DNA of 64,000 bases from Mytilus edulis. Lineage: Eukaryota; Mollusca; Bivalvia; Mytilida; Mytilidae. The translations under genes and the position numbers were made by a program. The DNA is taken from the NCBI RefSeq assembly GCF_963676685.1, contig NC_092347.1, forward strand, positions 66,164,596 to 66,228,595, in the 5' to 3' direction. Positions 34,222 through 45,400 of the stretch are shown in pieces (within the stretch, counting starts at the first letter, position 1; each line of letters starts with the position of its first letter). A model generated the notes under the pieces. That model ran no database searches. It was not told the DNA's origin and saw only the letters and a list, made by a program, of their open reading frames with translations.

Positions 34222-37200
34222 TCAATTTCTTGCATTCAAGTTTATTGGACAGAATTGTCCCTGTTCCAAACAGTCACATGTAAACAACTGTCCTAAGTCG
34301 ATGCAGAACTTACTTCCTATTGGTTCACAAATACCTTAAATATAATAAGTAAAATATTACAAAGAATAAAGAACGCAAGGCATCCTTAAAATACCGCGCA
34401 TGTATACCAAAACACAGATCGATCACGATCGAGACAAATTGAGTTTACTTGTTCATATTAAGGAAATATCGGTTTCAATCTAACATTTTAACTGATGCTG
34501 TTTCTCTGGCTTGTGATTGATGATGCTGATGTTTCCGTGACATACCCATTGAGTATACTTAGTATCTCAAAAAACTCATTCCATCAACAAAAATTAAGAC
34601 AAAGTAACCTTTGTTTGAACGTTTTAAAATGTTATATATTGCACGATGTGTATTGAATAAAAATTGGTTTTATAAACAATTAGGGACGACATCAAAATTT
34701 CAATGTAGGATAAAAAAAACTTAATTCATATAGTTTTTCCATTGACCCCTAACCCCCCAAACCCCCATTTAAATTAATTTGGGAAAAATTGATTGACTAT
34801 TAAGGATATATATAAAATCGATATCAATTATACAAAACTTGCAGCAGTTTTGACCCCCCCCCCCCCCAAACTTATTGAATTAAGTTTATCTTTCATTGAT
34901 TTTTTGTTATTTCATCCCTTAGTTGTCCTTGGTAATAAACAGTAGAAATATAAACTTACAATTCTCTACTTGTCGTTGTAGATACTCATGTTAACAGAAT
35001 AAAAAGTTTGAACGCCATTTTTTGATATCATGTTCTTTAGTGTAACAGCCGTTAAGATTTGGAAATATTTGTCATTTCTATATTTTTGCCATTATGATGT
35101 TATCGTTTTTATCTATATAACGTGAACAGAGCGGGCATTTGCCGTTTGAATTCATACCAATTTTCAAAATCATATCACGCGATAGTATGATCACACGGAC
35201 ATTAAGGAGGTAGTTTAAGATTCCCAACGAAAATATGGTTGTGTGTTACATTAAACATGACGGGTGCCACATGTGGAGCTGGATCTGCTTACCCTTCTTG
35301 AGCGCCTGAGATAACTCCCAGTTTTTTAAAATGGGGTTCGTGTTGCTTAGTCTTTAGTTTTCTATGTTGTGTCTTCTGTGCTATTATTTGTCTGTTTGTC
35401 TTTTTATTTTTAGCCATGGCGTTGTCAGTTCATTTTCAATCTATATATCCACATGTGGAGCTGGATCTGGTTACCCTTCTTGAGCGCCTGAGATAACTCC
35501 CAGTTTTTTAATGGGGTTCGTGTTGCTTAGTCTTTAGTTTTCTATGTTGTGTCTTCTGTGCTATTATTTGTCTGTTTGTCTTTTTATTTTTAGCCATGGC
35601 GTTGTCAGTTAATTTTCAATCTATAAGTTTGAATGTCCCTCTGGTATCTTTCGTGCCTCTTTTAAACAAATCAAATGTTGGATCAGAATATTCAGCCAGA
35701 TCCACGAATAATTAGTTTAGTTTAAACATATTTATTTAAAGCGTATTGGGAAACAAGTTTTGCAACTTATATTAATCCTTTTCCACTTAACGGGTGCGAG
35801 TGCTGCTTTGTAGCGGCATTAGCCTGATCTTTAGCGAAATCTACAAGGGTGTCTTTCAATAATTAAGTTAGTACCTGGATGTCCTATAGCTTCATAATCA
35901 GGATTTTGTCCTTCTATCCAGGTACAATTTGGATCTCCTAGTTCTTCTCCATTTGAATTACCATCTCCGTCGGAATCCCCTTTGCACAAACTTTGTGTCC
36001 ATTTCGTTCCATTTTTTCGGAAATCCTATACAAATTAGAATATGTTTACGATTTGAATCTATATAATGTGGATACCGGTTTATTTCGTATTAAATTATGT
36101 AGTAGCCACTTATTGCGTGTCTAACAGACCAAAAAGATCTAAGGAGCCCTTGGTCTGATTTCCACTGTGACTACAATCCTCCAAATTTCGAATAACGTAG
36201 AGGTACAAAGCAACTATAGGCAACCGTCGAGTCTTCAAAAAAGTGAAAACCCAATACCATAAAGTCGTCTATTGAATGGGGCCTTTTGATGATATAAAAT
36301 AATTCAAATGAGAAAACTAAACCCGTCTTATAATTTTCAAAAGTTCCGACTTAATATATCAATATATAAACTCCTACCCTCCCCCTCGCCAATTTTGATA
36401 CGCTCCATGTAAATTTATTCGATCAATGTTAACTGATTGATTATATGTATATAAATTTATTCTCAAACACAGAAGTCATCGGTACTAACTGATGTTTACC
36501 TGGGTCATAATTGAAGCGACTGTCATATAAGTGAGAGATAAGCGCTATAACACCAGGTTCAATCCACCATTTTCTACATTTGAAAATGCTTGAACCAAGT
36601 CAGGAATATGAAAGTTGTTGTCCATTCGTTTGATGTGTTTTATCATTTTATTTTGCCATTTGATTATGGTATTTCCGTTTTGAATTTCCCTCGGAGTTCG
36701 GTATTTTTGTGATTTTCCTTTTTTTATCATCCGATGTCAATGATGTCCAGTAAAAAATATTCAAATATATATATTTATCTATAGAATTGTTTATCTTTAC
36801 TATCCTATCATACTTACAATTCCAAACGGATTTTTCTTGGCTGTACCTTCATATAAACTAAAATGTCCAACAGCTTCCCAGACCATTTCAGAATGGTTTG
36901 AACAATTACAAGGGACAAAGTGTCCATTTGGTATCCTGTTTCTAAACCCGGGATAGCAATCTACATTTACTATCACATAAAGAACACTTATCAACAGTAT
37001 GATACAGGAAGGTCCCTAGAGAGAAAAAGATATAATTTTATAATAAGAATATAAATACTCAAAGATCCTGTCGCCAAAAAAAGGGAACTTAAATCTGTGT
37101 GATTACACATACACATTAATCAACATACGATTTCGGTTTTCCGCTTCCCATTTTGATTTCCAGATTGTCGTTGTATTTTTTGTCCTTTTATTTGAGAACA

Positions 37201-39734
37201 TAAAATTGAGAAAGGAAATGGGGAATGTGTCAAAGCGACAACAACCCGACCATAGGGCAGACAACAGCCGAAGGCCACCAATGGGTCTTCAATGTAGCGA
37301 GAACCTCCCGCACCCGTAGGCGTCCTTCAGCTGGCCCCTTAAAAATATGTTTACTAATACAGTGATAATGGACGTCATACTAAACTCCGAATTATACACA
37401 AGAAACTAAAATTAAAAATCATACAAGACTACCAAAGGCCAGAGGCTCCTGACTTCGGACAGGCGCAAAATTGCGGCGGGGTTAAACATGTTTATTAGAT
37501 CTAAACCCTCCCCTATACCTCTAGCCAATATAGAAAGGTAAACGCATAATAATACGGACATTAAAATTCAGTTCAAAAGAAGTCCGAGTCCGATGTCAGA
37601 AGATGAAACAAAAGAAAATAAATAAAATGACAATAATACATAAATAACAACAGACTACTAGCAGTTAACTGACATGCCAGCTCCAGACCTCAATTAAACT
37701 GATTGAAAGATTATGTCTTTATCATATGAATATCAGGTACAATCTTATTATTCATATCGTACATGACATACAATGTTACATAACGTTACTTCATTTTGAA
37801 GTTTCAGAGAAGCTTTTGCTCACAACAACCGTCTCTCAATTTAATAGTATAGATCTAAAAAGATTATGTACTCTTGACTTTCGAGATTCGCGCTTTGAAT
37901 TAGCAGTGTCCGTTTTGCAAAATCAAGCGACTTCTAATGCAATTTGAGTATGCAGTGAATTAATGACTCGTTACAGTAGTTTCATCATATCCGATTCATA
38001 ACTCATCGATAAAGACACTATTGTTAATATCAACACACACAAGACGCCAATTGTATTAACTTTAGAAGCATAATTTCAAACAGTTAACCTGTAAAAGGAC
38101 AACTTTGTCTGATGGACTGTTGATCTCTTTTTTAATCGAACTCACTGATGTATATTAACGTTGTGTTTTGTTTTGTTTTTTTCTTAAGGAAAATCGCTGC
38201 TCAGTTTCAAAATAAATAGCTTTCCATAACATATATTGATAGGGGATAAATTGAAGAATCAAAAAGCAAAATCAATATAAAAGTCAATGTGCTTGTTTTC
38301 GATATTAGCCATTCTCTCTTGATTTTTCAAATCTTTATCATTGACCAGTTAAAGTTCTGAAAAACTATTAAAAAATAAATAAAATTTTAGAAGAATTTAA
38401 AAAATGGCTTATAAGTAAACAAGTAAAATGAGGGTCCATGGGGTCAATTTTTAAGGCATTCAAATGGATAAAACCAGATGATTTCAAAAATCTGACAAAA
38501 AGTCGAAAACATGACAAGCAAACATCCTTAATAGGTTGAAACGGAAAACGGAAAACGGATGCGACGTGTTTTTCATTTGCACTTTCTATACTGTATACAA
38601 ATGTGCTTCTTTCGTCATGGATATGTCAATGACTTGTAAGTTATGATTAAAATGTCTTTACATCTTAAGGTCACACTGTGGCTTGACTAATGACATCTCT
38701 ATAAAGCAAGCTGTAAAACAGGTTCAAGCGTTTTCTGAATAAGTAGGTCGATACACAACTTTTTGTTTCGTTTTCATTCGTTTGCACTTTCTATTATGTA
38801 TAACATGCATTTTATTTCATGTTGATGATATTTAAAATTATATTTCGAAGGCTTTATGACAATACATGTGTATGAGATTCGTTATAAGCAACAGTCTGCG
38901 TGTCACATTACGACTGTCAACAGAAAAAAACCTATAAAAAGGACTAAAAGGTAAAACAAAAAAAAACTATTTTATTTTACAAAACATTTTATGACGATAA
39001 AAATGATAATTAATCTATAACATAAATAAGATGCATCTTTGGCGCTATTCTGGATTTACCATTATCAGGTAAACATCACTATCATAATTTTTAAAGCATA
39101 GACTGTATAAATTCCCGAACACATGAGGAGTATTATGACCAAAATAGAAATTAAAATGATAGCCAAGATACATTTGTCGAAGGAAGATGGAACCCCAGTT
39201 TTTAATAGCTTCTTAAATTAAATATCTAACGGAGAATTTCAAAAGGAACATGGAACCTTAGTTCCTTAGTTGTTTCTAAATTATCAGATGGAGAATTTCA
39301 AAAAAGTACTTATAAATCATGTTCGTACCGAAACATTGACAACTGACCTTATAATAACATTAAGAACTAATATTTCATTAGCAGTGTTTTCGACCCAGTA
39401 CTAAACAAATGAACAAATTAAACATAAAATATTGAAACATAACACATACGTCAAAGTAGTATAAAGCTCTTCTGTTATTGTTCTTCATGTATAGACAACT
39501 GCTGAAGTGTCTTCAACTGAGGATTGGTATTATCGGAAGACACGGTTGTCCCTACGATTTTATATTATTTGTCCATTTATTCCATTGTATATTTTTCATC
39601 AAGGATTTTAATATATATTGACACCTTTTCTAATTTTCAATAAATGTTTATTATTATAGAATTTAACATAATATACCATATACTGTTATTAAGATATTAC
39701 AAATATATATATAAAGTCATACCATTTTGAACAT
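34222..39734 (-). CDS. temptin-like secreted protein A (four exons)
   Basis: Coding exons (minus): 39723-39734, 36818-37015, 35875-36025 and 34222-34334. Introns are GTATGA..CTAG (phase 0), GTAAGT..ATAG (phase 0) and GTACTA..TAAG (phase 1), giving 157 residues. Residues 1-4 (MFKM) come from the 12-nt first coding exon. A hydrophobic signal peptide follows (CIILLISVLYVIVNVDC), then the temptin-family core: YPGFRNRIPNG, VWEAVGHF, KKNPFG, WTQSLCKGDSDGDG, NGEELGDPNCTW and a final GHPG. The DSDGDG..NGEE loop resembles a calcium-binding EF-hand/thrombospondin-type loop. The last exon adds 36 residues with five cysteines (ICEPIGSK, FTCDCLEQG). Temptin in Aplysia is a water-borne attraction pheromone; function in bivalves is unknown, so a signalling role is inference. 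The paralogue at 42434-46560 is about 89% identical. Intron 1 has gained two insertions absent from the paralogue (37201-37744 and 38188-38527). Confidence 0.88.
34683..34918. mobile_element. 236-bp MITE with TTA target duplication
   Basis: Ends GGGACGA and TCATCCC, flanked by TTA at 34680-34682 and 34919-34921. Unit 2 has the empty site with one TTA at 42911-42913. A 3-bp TWA duplication with GGG termini fits PIF/Harbinger-type elements. A C run near 34855 is inside. It lies in intron 3 of temptin-like gene A. Confidence 0.87.
35269..35636 (+). repeat. Penelope tail fragment, duplicated in tandem
   Basis: Two consecutive copies, about 182 bp apart, starting 'ACATGTGGAGCTGGATCTG' (35269 and about 35451). 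Unit 2 has one copy (43245-43490), so the insertion predates the segmental duplication and the tandem doubling came later. Sits in intron 3 of temptin-like gene A. Confidence 0.9.
36547..36725 (-). repeat. dispersed repeat fragment in intron 2 of temptin-like gene A
   Basis: Shares 'CATTCGTTTGATGTGTTTTA' and 'CCTCGGAGTTCGGTATTTTT' with 44290-44430, 50140-50330 and, in complement, 40102-40620. The ORF at 36545-36730 is repeat-derived. Confidence 0.75.
37201..37744 (+). mobile_element. about 543-bp insertion of the 570-bp repeat family, unit 1 only
   Basis: Starts at 'TAAAATTGAGAAAGGAAATG' and ends near 'ATATCAGGTACAATC'. Unit 2 runs from 'TTTGAGAACAT' almost directly into 'TTATTATTCATATCGTAC' at about 44920. 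Inside intron 1 of temptin-like gene A. Confidence 0.85.
38188..38527. mobile_element. 340-bp MITE with TTAA target duplication
   Basis: Flanked by TTAA at 38184-38187 and 38528-38531; ends GGA and TCC. The empty site in unit 2 has one TTAA (45357-45360). The terminal repeats are very short. Second TTAA-type insertion unique to unit 1. Confidence 0.8.
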
Positions 39735-39854
39735 TGTGGTCTATCCTTATCCTTCTTTTAACTGGAAAATAAATTGATGATTCAGATCAAATAACATAAA
39801 CTATTACTTATATTTATATACGTTCGTCATTACATTGAGAAGACATCCGGGCTA

Positions 39855-39864
39855 CCTTTTTATA
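39855..39864 (-). promoter_or_regulatory. TATA box candidate of temptin-like gene A
   Basis: TATAAAAAGG on the minus strand about 120 nt upstream of the ATG, kept at 47134-47143 in unit 2. A second TATATAAATA lies closer (about 39808-39820) but is altered in unit 2. A CCAG|TTAAAAG acceptor-like site between box and ATG, kept as TCAG in unit 2, leaves open a 5' leader intron. Confidence 0.55.
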
Positions 39865-40101
39865 ATAAGCAGGTGAAATATGACAAAACAAATTCACCTT
39901 TCAACTCACGTCTAATTTGTTATGTTTAATGCGACACTTATAACCCAGGCTTTTAAGTTATATAGAACCTATAAGAATCCACAAATGTTTAATTCCACTT
40001 CGCGATTATATAATTTTGACGTTTGTGGTTCAACATATTTTCTATTTATCAGTGTTTTGTATTTCCTTTTGATATAACATTTAACCTTTTCAACCTTGTT
40101 T

Positions 40102-40620
40102 AGTTTAAAAGAAAAACATTGTGTACCAAGTAATCCTTCGAAGAATAAAACAAACAAAATGTCAAAAGAATTGTAGATTCAAATATACTGGTAATTTCTT
40201 GGTTGGAATGAGTATGTAAAAAGTATCCTACAAATACTGAACTCCGAGGAAAATTCAATAGGAAAGTCCCTAATGACATGGCAAAATCAAATGACAAAAC
40301 ACATCAAACTAATGGATGACAACTGTCATATTTCTGCCTTGGTTTGTTAATTGTTTATTAGTTTAAAAGAGAAAAAAATGTACCAAGTACTCCTTCGAAG
40401 AATTAAACACCAAACAAAATGTCAAAAGAATTTAAGATTCAAATATACTAATAATTTCCTGGTTGGACTGAGTGTGTAAAAATTAAAATCACAAAAATAC
40501 TGAATTCCGAGGAAAATTCAATTGGAAAGTCCCTAATCACATGGCAAAATCAAATGACAAAACACATCAAACGAATGGACGACAACTGTCTTGTTCCTGA
40601 TTTGGTTATTAATTGTTTAT
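40102..40620. repeat. tandem pair of dispersed repeat units between the duplication units
   Basis: Two copies about 258 bp apart, beginning 'AGTTTAAAAGA' at about 40102 and 40361, each with 'CCTTCGAAGAAT' and 'CATGGCAAAATCAAATGACA'. The complement resembles the repeat at 36547-36725. The minus-strand ORFs here are repeat-derived. Confidence 0.8.
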
Positions 40621-41236
40621 TCTACACCTCGTATCATTACGTTTGGTTAACTTACTTCTGTTTGCGTTTTTACCCTTATTCTCCAGTAATATCATGAGCA
40701 GTAAATCCGATTTCGTTTCCCATACTCACAAATGTAAGGCTCAGATCAATGTTAATAGTGTGTGAACTCATTGAAAAATGGCAGTATTGAATTTTGAGAC
40801 CGCTTAGGTGATAAAATGTGAAACTAAATTTCCAAAAGATTTTTTTTATTCAGTTTTGTAGTGTTACTAGCAGTCAGTCGATTTCTACACATGATTATTT
40901 TCAGCCAAATATCGACCCTATTATCCCAGAAAACTTTGACAACCTTTTTTTTTTAATTAAATAACTTTTCCTATACTATAGCTAATTTTTTTTAATTCCT
41001 CTTATATACAATCTTAAAAACAATGAAAATCGTGGCTGACTGAATTAAAAACACGTTGGTTCATTGTGGTAAAAAGGAAGATATGTGACAGCTTATATTG
41101 GTCTTTACCGATGTAGGTAAGACGCAATATTCAAAGCCAATGTGTGTTTTATTTAGACGGATCAGAAGAGAACAAATAAAAGCTATGAAAGACGATTATC
41201 CCATTGAAGTGTGGCTTTTAAACTTTAGAGCTTTCT

Positions 41237-41318
41237 GAATCAAAATATTCCTATTTAGACATTATGGCTTAGGACTAAGGACCTTAGCCATAATGTCTCA
41301 ATAGGCGTATTTTGATCA
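41237..41318. repeat. hairpin in 3' flank, unit 2
   Basis: Counterpart of 32226-32299. Stem ACATTATGGCT pairs with AGCCATAATGT, with flanks AATCAAAATA and TATTTTGATCA. The loop is longer than in unit 1. Confidence 0.82.
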
Positions 41319-41776
41319 GAGCTGATGTGCATAAAACCTTAAGATATTCAATCGTAGTACTAAATTTTCGTATGACATGAAGAAAAATCTGTCCGTTCGT
41401 AACCAATCTTAATTTAAGTAGTTTTATGCTAACAGCCCTGGACTCTTATGTATGTATATGTATAAATAGTACTGAAGTTCAGAATCAATACTCGAGTCTA
41501 CGACAATAAATAAAGACGGGAAATTCCAATACTAGTACTATGTTGAATTATGAAAGAAATCTAGTTAACCATACAATGTTTCTTTTGCCTACATCAATTG
41601 GCAGTAAATCGTTGGATTTGAACTATTTTTGTCACCGTAACCCACACTACCGTATATTATCAAACTTTAATAATATAAGTAATTTTAACATGACGACTGC
41701 TTCTTTGTACGAGTAGCATATGAAAATATTTTAAAACTGAAAATTAAACGACACAAACAAGAAAAATGTTCAAATT

Positions 41777-41782
41777 TTTATT
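41777..41782 (-). terminator. probable polyadenylation signal of temptin-like gene B
   Basis: AATAAA on the minus strand about 650 nt past the stop codon, at the same place as 33417-33422 in unit 1. Confidence 0.5.
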
Positions 41783-42433
41783 GTCATTTGAAAATGTTGA
41801 CATTTAATCAAATTTACATAATATATACATTTATAAAACATAACATAAGGCATCAAAGAAAGTTACAAAAACATGTATGTATAACATAAATATATGAGTA
41901 TTCAAAATGCACATTTCGTGCAAACTTTATGGATCTCATATCCTAGAAAATAAACTTTTTAACCTAAAGTGTGGATGGGTATAATCAATTCCTTCATATA
42001 GGTCTTCAGATATGTTTGAAAAGCATAGAAACAAAATAGTTCACTAACAAACAAACAAAAATTTTATTAATGACAGGCTTCTTCCAAATTCAAAAATAAT
42101 CCTTATCGATCAAATGGTTAAAATGCCTTTAAATATTTTGATAATTTCCAAGTTTGGTAAGCAATCACAACAGTTCGTAGAACATTGTCCTTTTTTGCTA
42201 GACGGCTGATAGGCGACTAGCAGTAATACATTTTCGTATGCAAGTAAATATTTACATGCAAATATTTGTTTTCCCGATCTGAAGCGTGATAAATGTGCAC
42301 TTTTGTCACAACGTTTGTGTTTCAATGATCCAGTTACAAACATATGAAACTTCCCATAGAAAAAAAAAAAACAAAAGAAAAACTTAAATCCGTCACTGAA
42401 AGCAAAAGTCTCCGTTTAGCACATATTTTCAAC

Positions 42434-45400
42434 TCAATTTCTTTCATCCAAGTTAATGGGACAGACTTGACCCTCTTCCAAACAGTCACATGTAAACAAC
42501 TGTCCTAAGTCTATGCAGAGCTTACTTCCTATTGGTTCACAAATACCTAAAATATAATAAGTAAAATATTACAAAGAATGAATAACGCAAGACATCCTTA
42601 GTATACCGCTCATGTATACCAAAACACAGATCGATCACGATCGAGACCAATCGAGTTTACTTTAATAGAAATATCGGTTTCGATCTAATTTTTTAACTGA
42701 TGTTGTTTCTATGGCTAGTGATTGATGATGCTGATGTCTCATTGGCATACTCATTGAGTATACTCAGTATCTCAATTAACTCATTTCAGCAACAAAAAAT
42801 AAGACAAAGTAACCTTCGTTTGAACCAAAAGTTTAATGGATTCAATAAAAAGTTTGAAAATGTAAAATATTGCACGATAAATATTTAGTAAAAATTGGTT
42901 TTAAAAACAATTAGTTGTCCTTGATAAAAAAAAGAAAAGAAAAAATAGGAGTCTTTTTTACTCCAGGATACAATTTTCTAGTTGTCGTTGTAGATACTCA
43001 TGTAAATGGAACATTTTTAATATCATGTTCTTCAATGTAACAGCCGTTGAGATTTGAAAATATTTGTCATTTAGATACTTTGCCACTATGGTGTTACCGT
43101 TCTTATTTATATAAAGAGAATAGAGCGGACATTTTCCGTCTGAATTCATACCAATTTTTAAAATCATATCAAGCTGATAGTATGATCACACGGACATAAA
43201 GGGGGTAGTTTAAGATTCCTAACGAAAAACTTGTTATGTCATACATTAAACACGACGGGTGCCACATTTGGAGCAGGATCTGCTTCCCTTCTTGAGCACC
43301 TGATATATCCCCCAGTTTTTTAAATGGGGTTCGTGTTGCTTAGTCTTTAGTTTTCTATGTTGTGTCTTCTGTACTATTATATAATAATTTGTCTGTTTGT
43401 CTTTTTATTTTTAGCCATGACGTTGGCAGTTTATTTTCAATCTATAAGTTTGACTGTCCCTCTGGTATCTATCGTCCCTCTTTTAAACGAATCAAATGTT
43501 GGATCAGAATATTCAACCAGATCCACGAATAACTAGTTGAGTGTAAACATATGTATTTAAAGCGGATTGAAAAACAAGTTTTGCAACTTATATTAATCCT
43601 TTTCCACTTAACAGGTGCGAGTGCTGCTTTGTAGCGGCATAAGCCTGCTCTTTTTCGAAATCTACAAGGGTGTCTTTGAATAATCAAGTTAGTACCTGGA
43701 TGTCCTATAGCGTCATAATCAGGTTCTTGTCCTTCTATCCAGGTACAGTTTGGATCTCCTAGTTCTTCTCCATTTGATAAACCATCTCCGTCGGAATCCC
43801 CTTTGCACAAACTTTGTGTCCATCTCATTCCATTTTCTCGGAGATCCTATACAAATTAAAATCAGTTTACGATTTGAACCTATATCATGTGGAAACCGGT
43901 TTATTTCGTATTAAATTATGTAGTAGCCACTTATTGCGTGTCTCACAAACCATATAGAACTACGGAGCCCATGATCTGATTCCCACTGTGACTACTATCC
44001 TCCAAATTTCGAATAACGTGGAGGTACAAAGCAATTATAGGCAACCGTCGAACCTTCACAAACGTGAAAACCCAATACCATAAAATCGTCTATTAAATGG
44101 GGTCTTTTGAAGATATGAAATAATTTAAATGAGAAAACTAAACCCGTCCTATAATTTTCAATAGCTCCAACTTAATACATCAATATATAAACTCCTACCC
44201 TCCCCCTTGCCAATTTTGCTACGCTCCATGCAAATTTATTCGATCAATGTTAACTGATGGATTATATGTATATGAATTTATTCTCAAACACTGTAGTCAT
44301 TTGAAAATGCTTGTATCAAGTAAGGAATATGGCAGTTGTTATCCATTCGTTTGATGTGTTTTATCATTTGATTTTGCTATTTGATTAGGGAATTTCCGTT
44401 TTGAATTTACCTCGGGGTTCGGTATTTTACTTTTTATCATCCGATGTCAATGATGTACAGTAAAAAAATATTCAAATATATATATATATTTATTTATATA
44501 ATTGATTATCTTTACTATCCTATCTTACTTACAATTCCAAACGGATTTTTCTTGGCTGTACCGTCAAATAAACTAAAATGTCCAACAGCTTCCCAGACCA
44601 TTTCAGAAAAGTTTGAACAATTACAAGGGACAAAGTCTCCATTTGGTATATTGTTTCTAAACCAGGGATAGCAATCTACATTTACTATTACATACAGCAC
44701 ACTAATCAATAGTATGATACAGGAAGGTCCCTGGAGAGAAAAATATATAATTTTATAATAAGAATATAAATACTTAAAGATCCTGTCGCCAAAAAATTAA
44801 CTTAAATCCTTGTGATTATACATACACATTATATACAACATACGATTTAGGTTTTCCGCTTCCCATTTTGATATTCAGATAGTCGTAGTATTTTTGTCCC
44901 TTTTATTTGAGAACATGCTTATTATTCATATCGTACGTGACATACAATGTAACATAACATTACTTCCTTTTGTAGTTTCAGAGAAGCTTTTCTCACAACA
45001 ACCGTCTCTCCACTTAATAGTATAGACCTGAAAAAATTATGTACTCTTGACTTTCGAGATTCGCTCTTTTAATTAGAAGTGTCCGTTTTGCTAATTCAAG
45101 CGACTTCTAATGCTATTTGAGTATGCAATGAATTAAAGACTCGTTACAGTAGTTTTTTCATATCCGATTAATAATTCGTGGATAAAGACACTATAGTTAA
45201 TATCAACACACACAAGGCGCCAATTGTATTAACTTAAGAAGCATAATTTCAAACAATTGACCCGTTAAAGGACAACTTTGTCTGATGGATTGTTAATCTC
45301 TTTTTTGATCGAACTCACTCGTATATATGTTAACGCTGTGTTTTATTTTTATTTTCTTAATAGGTTGAAACGGAAAACGGATATGACTTTTAATTCATTT

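Larger units (their letters stand above)
31168..39960. repeat. segmental duplication unit 1 (carries temptin-like gene A)
   Basis: Collinear with 40765-47235 apart from insertions and deletions. Insertions unique to unit 1 are near 31270-31655 (Penelope tail), 31875-32140, 32727-33329, 33658-33825, 34683-34918, 37201-37744 and 38188-38527. Exons, introns, 3' signals and a 3' flank hairpin are shared. Edges are approximate. Confidence 0.92.

Noticed and set aside
43469-43695. Open frame continuing from temptin exon 3 (apparent 119-residue protein).
   Set aside because: The extension is a reverse copy of a dispersed repeat (long copy at 31875-32140), and it stops early in unit 1. A CAG|GTACTA donor and an in-phase conserved exon 4 give a better model.
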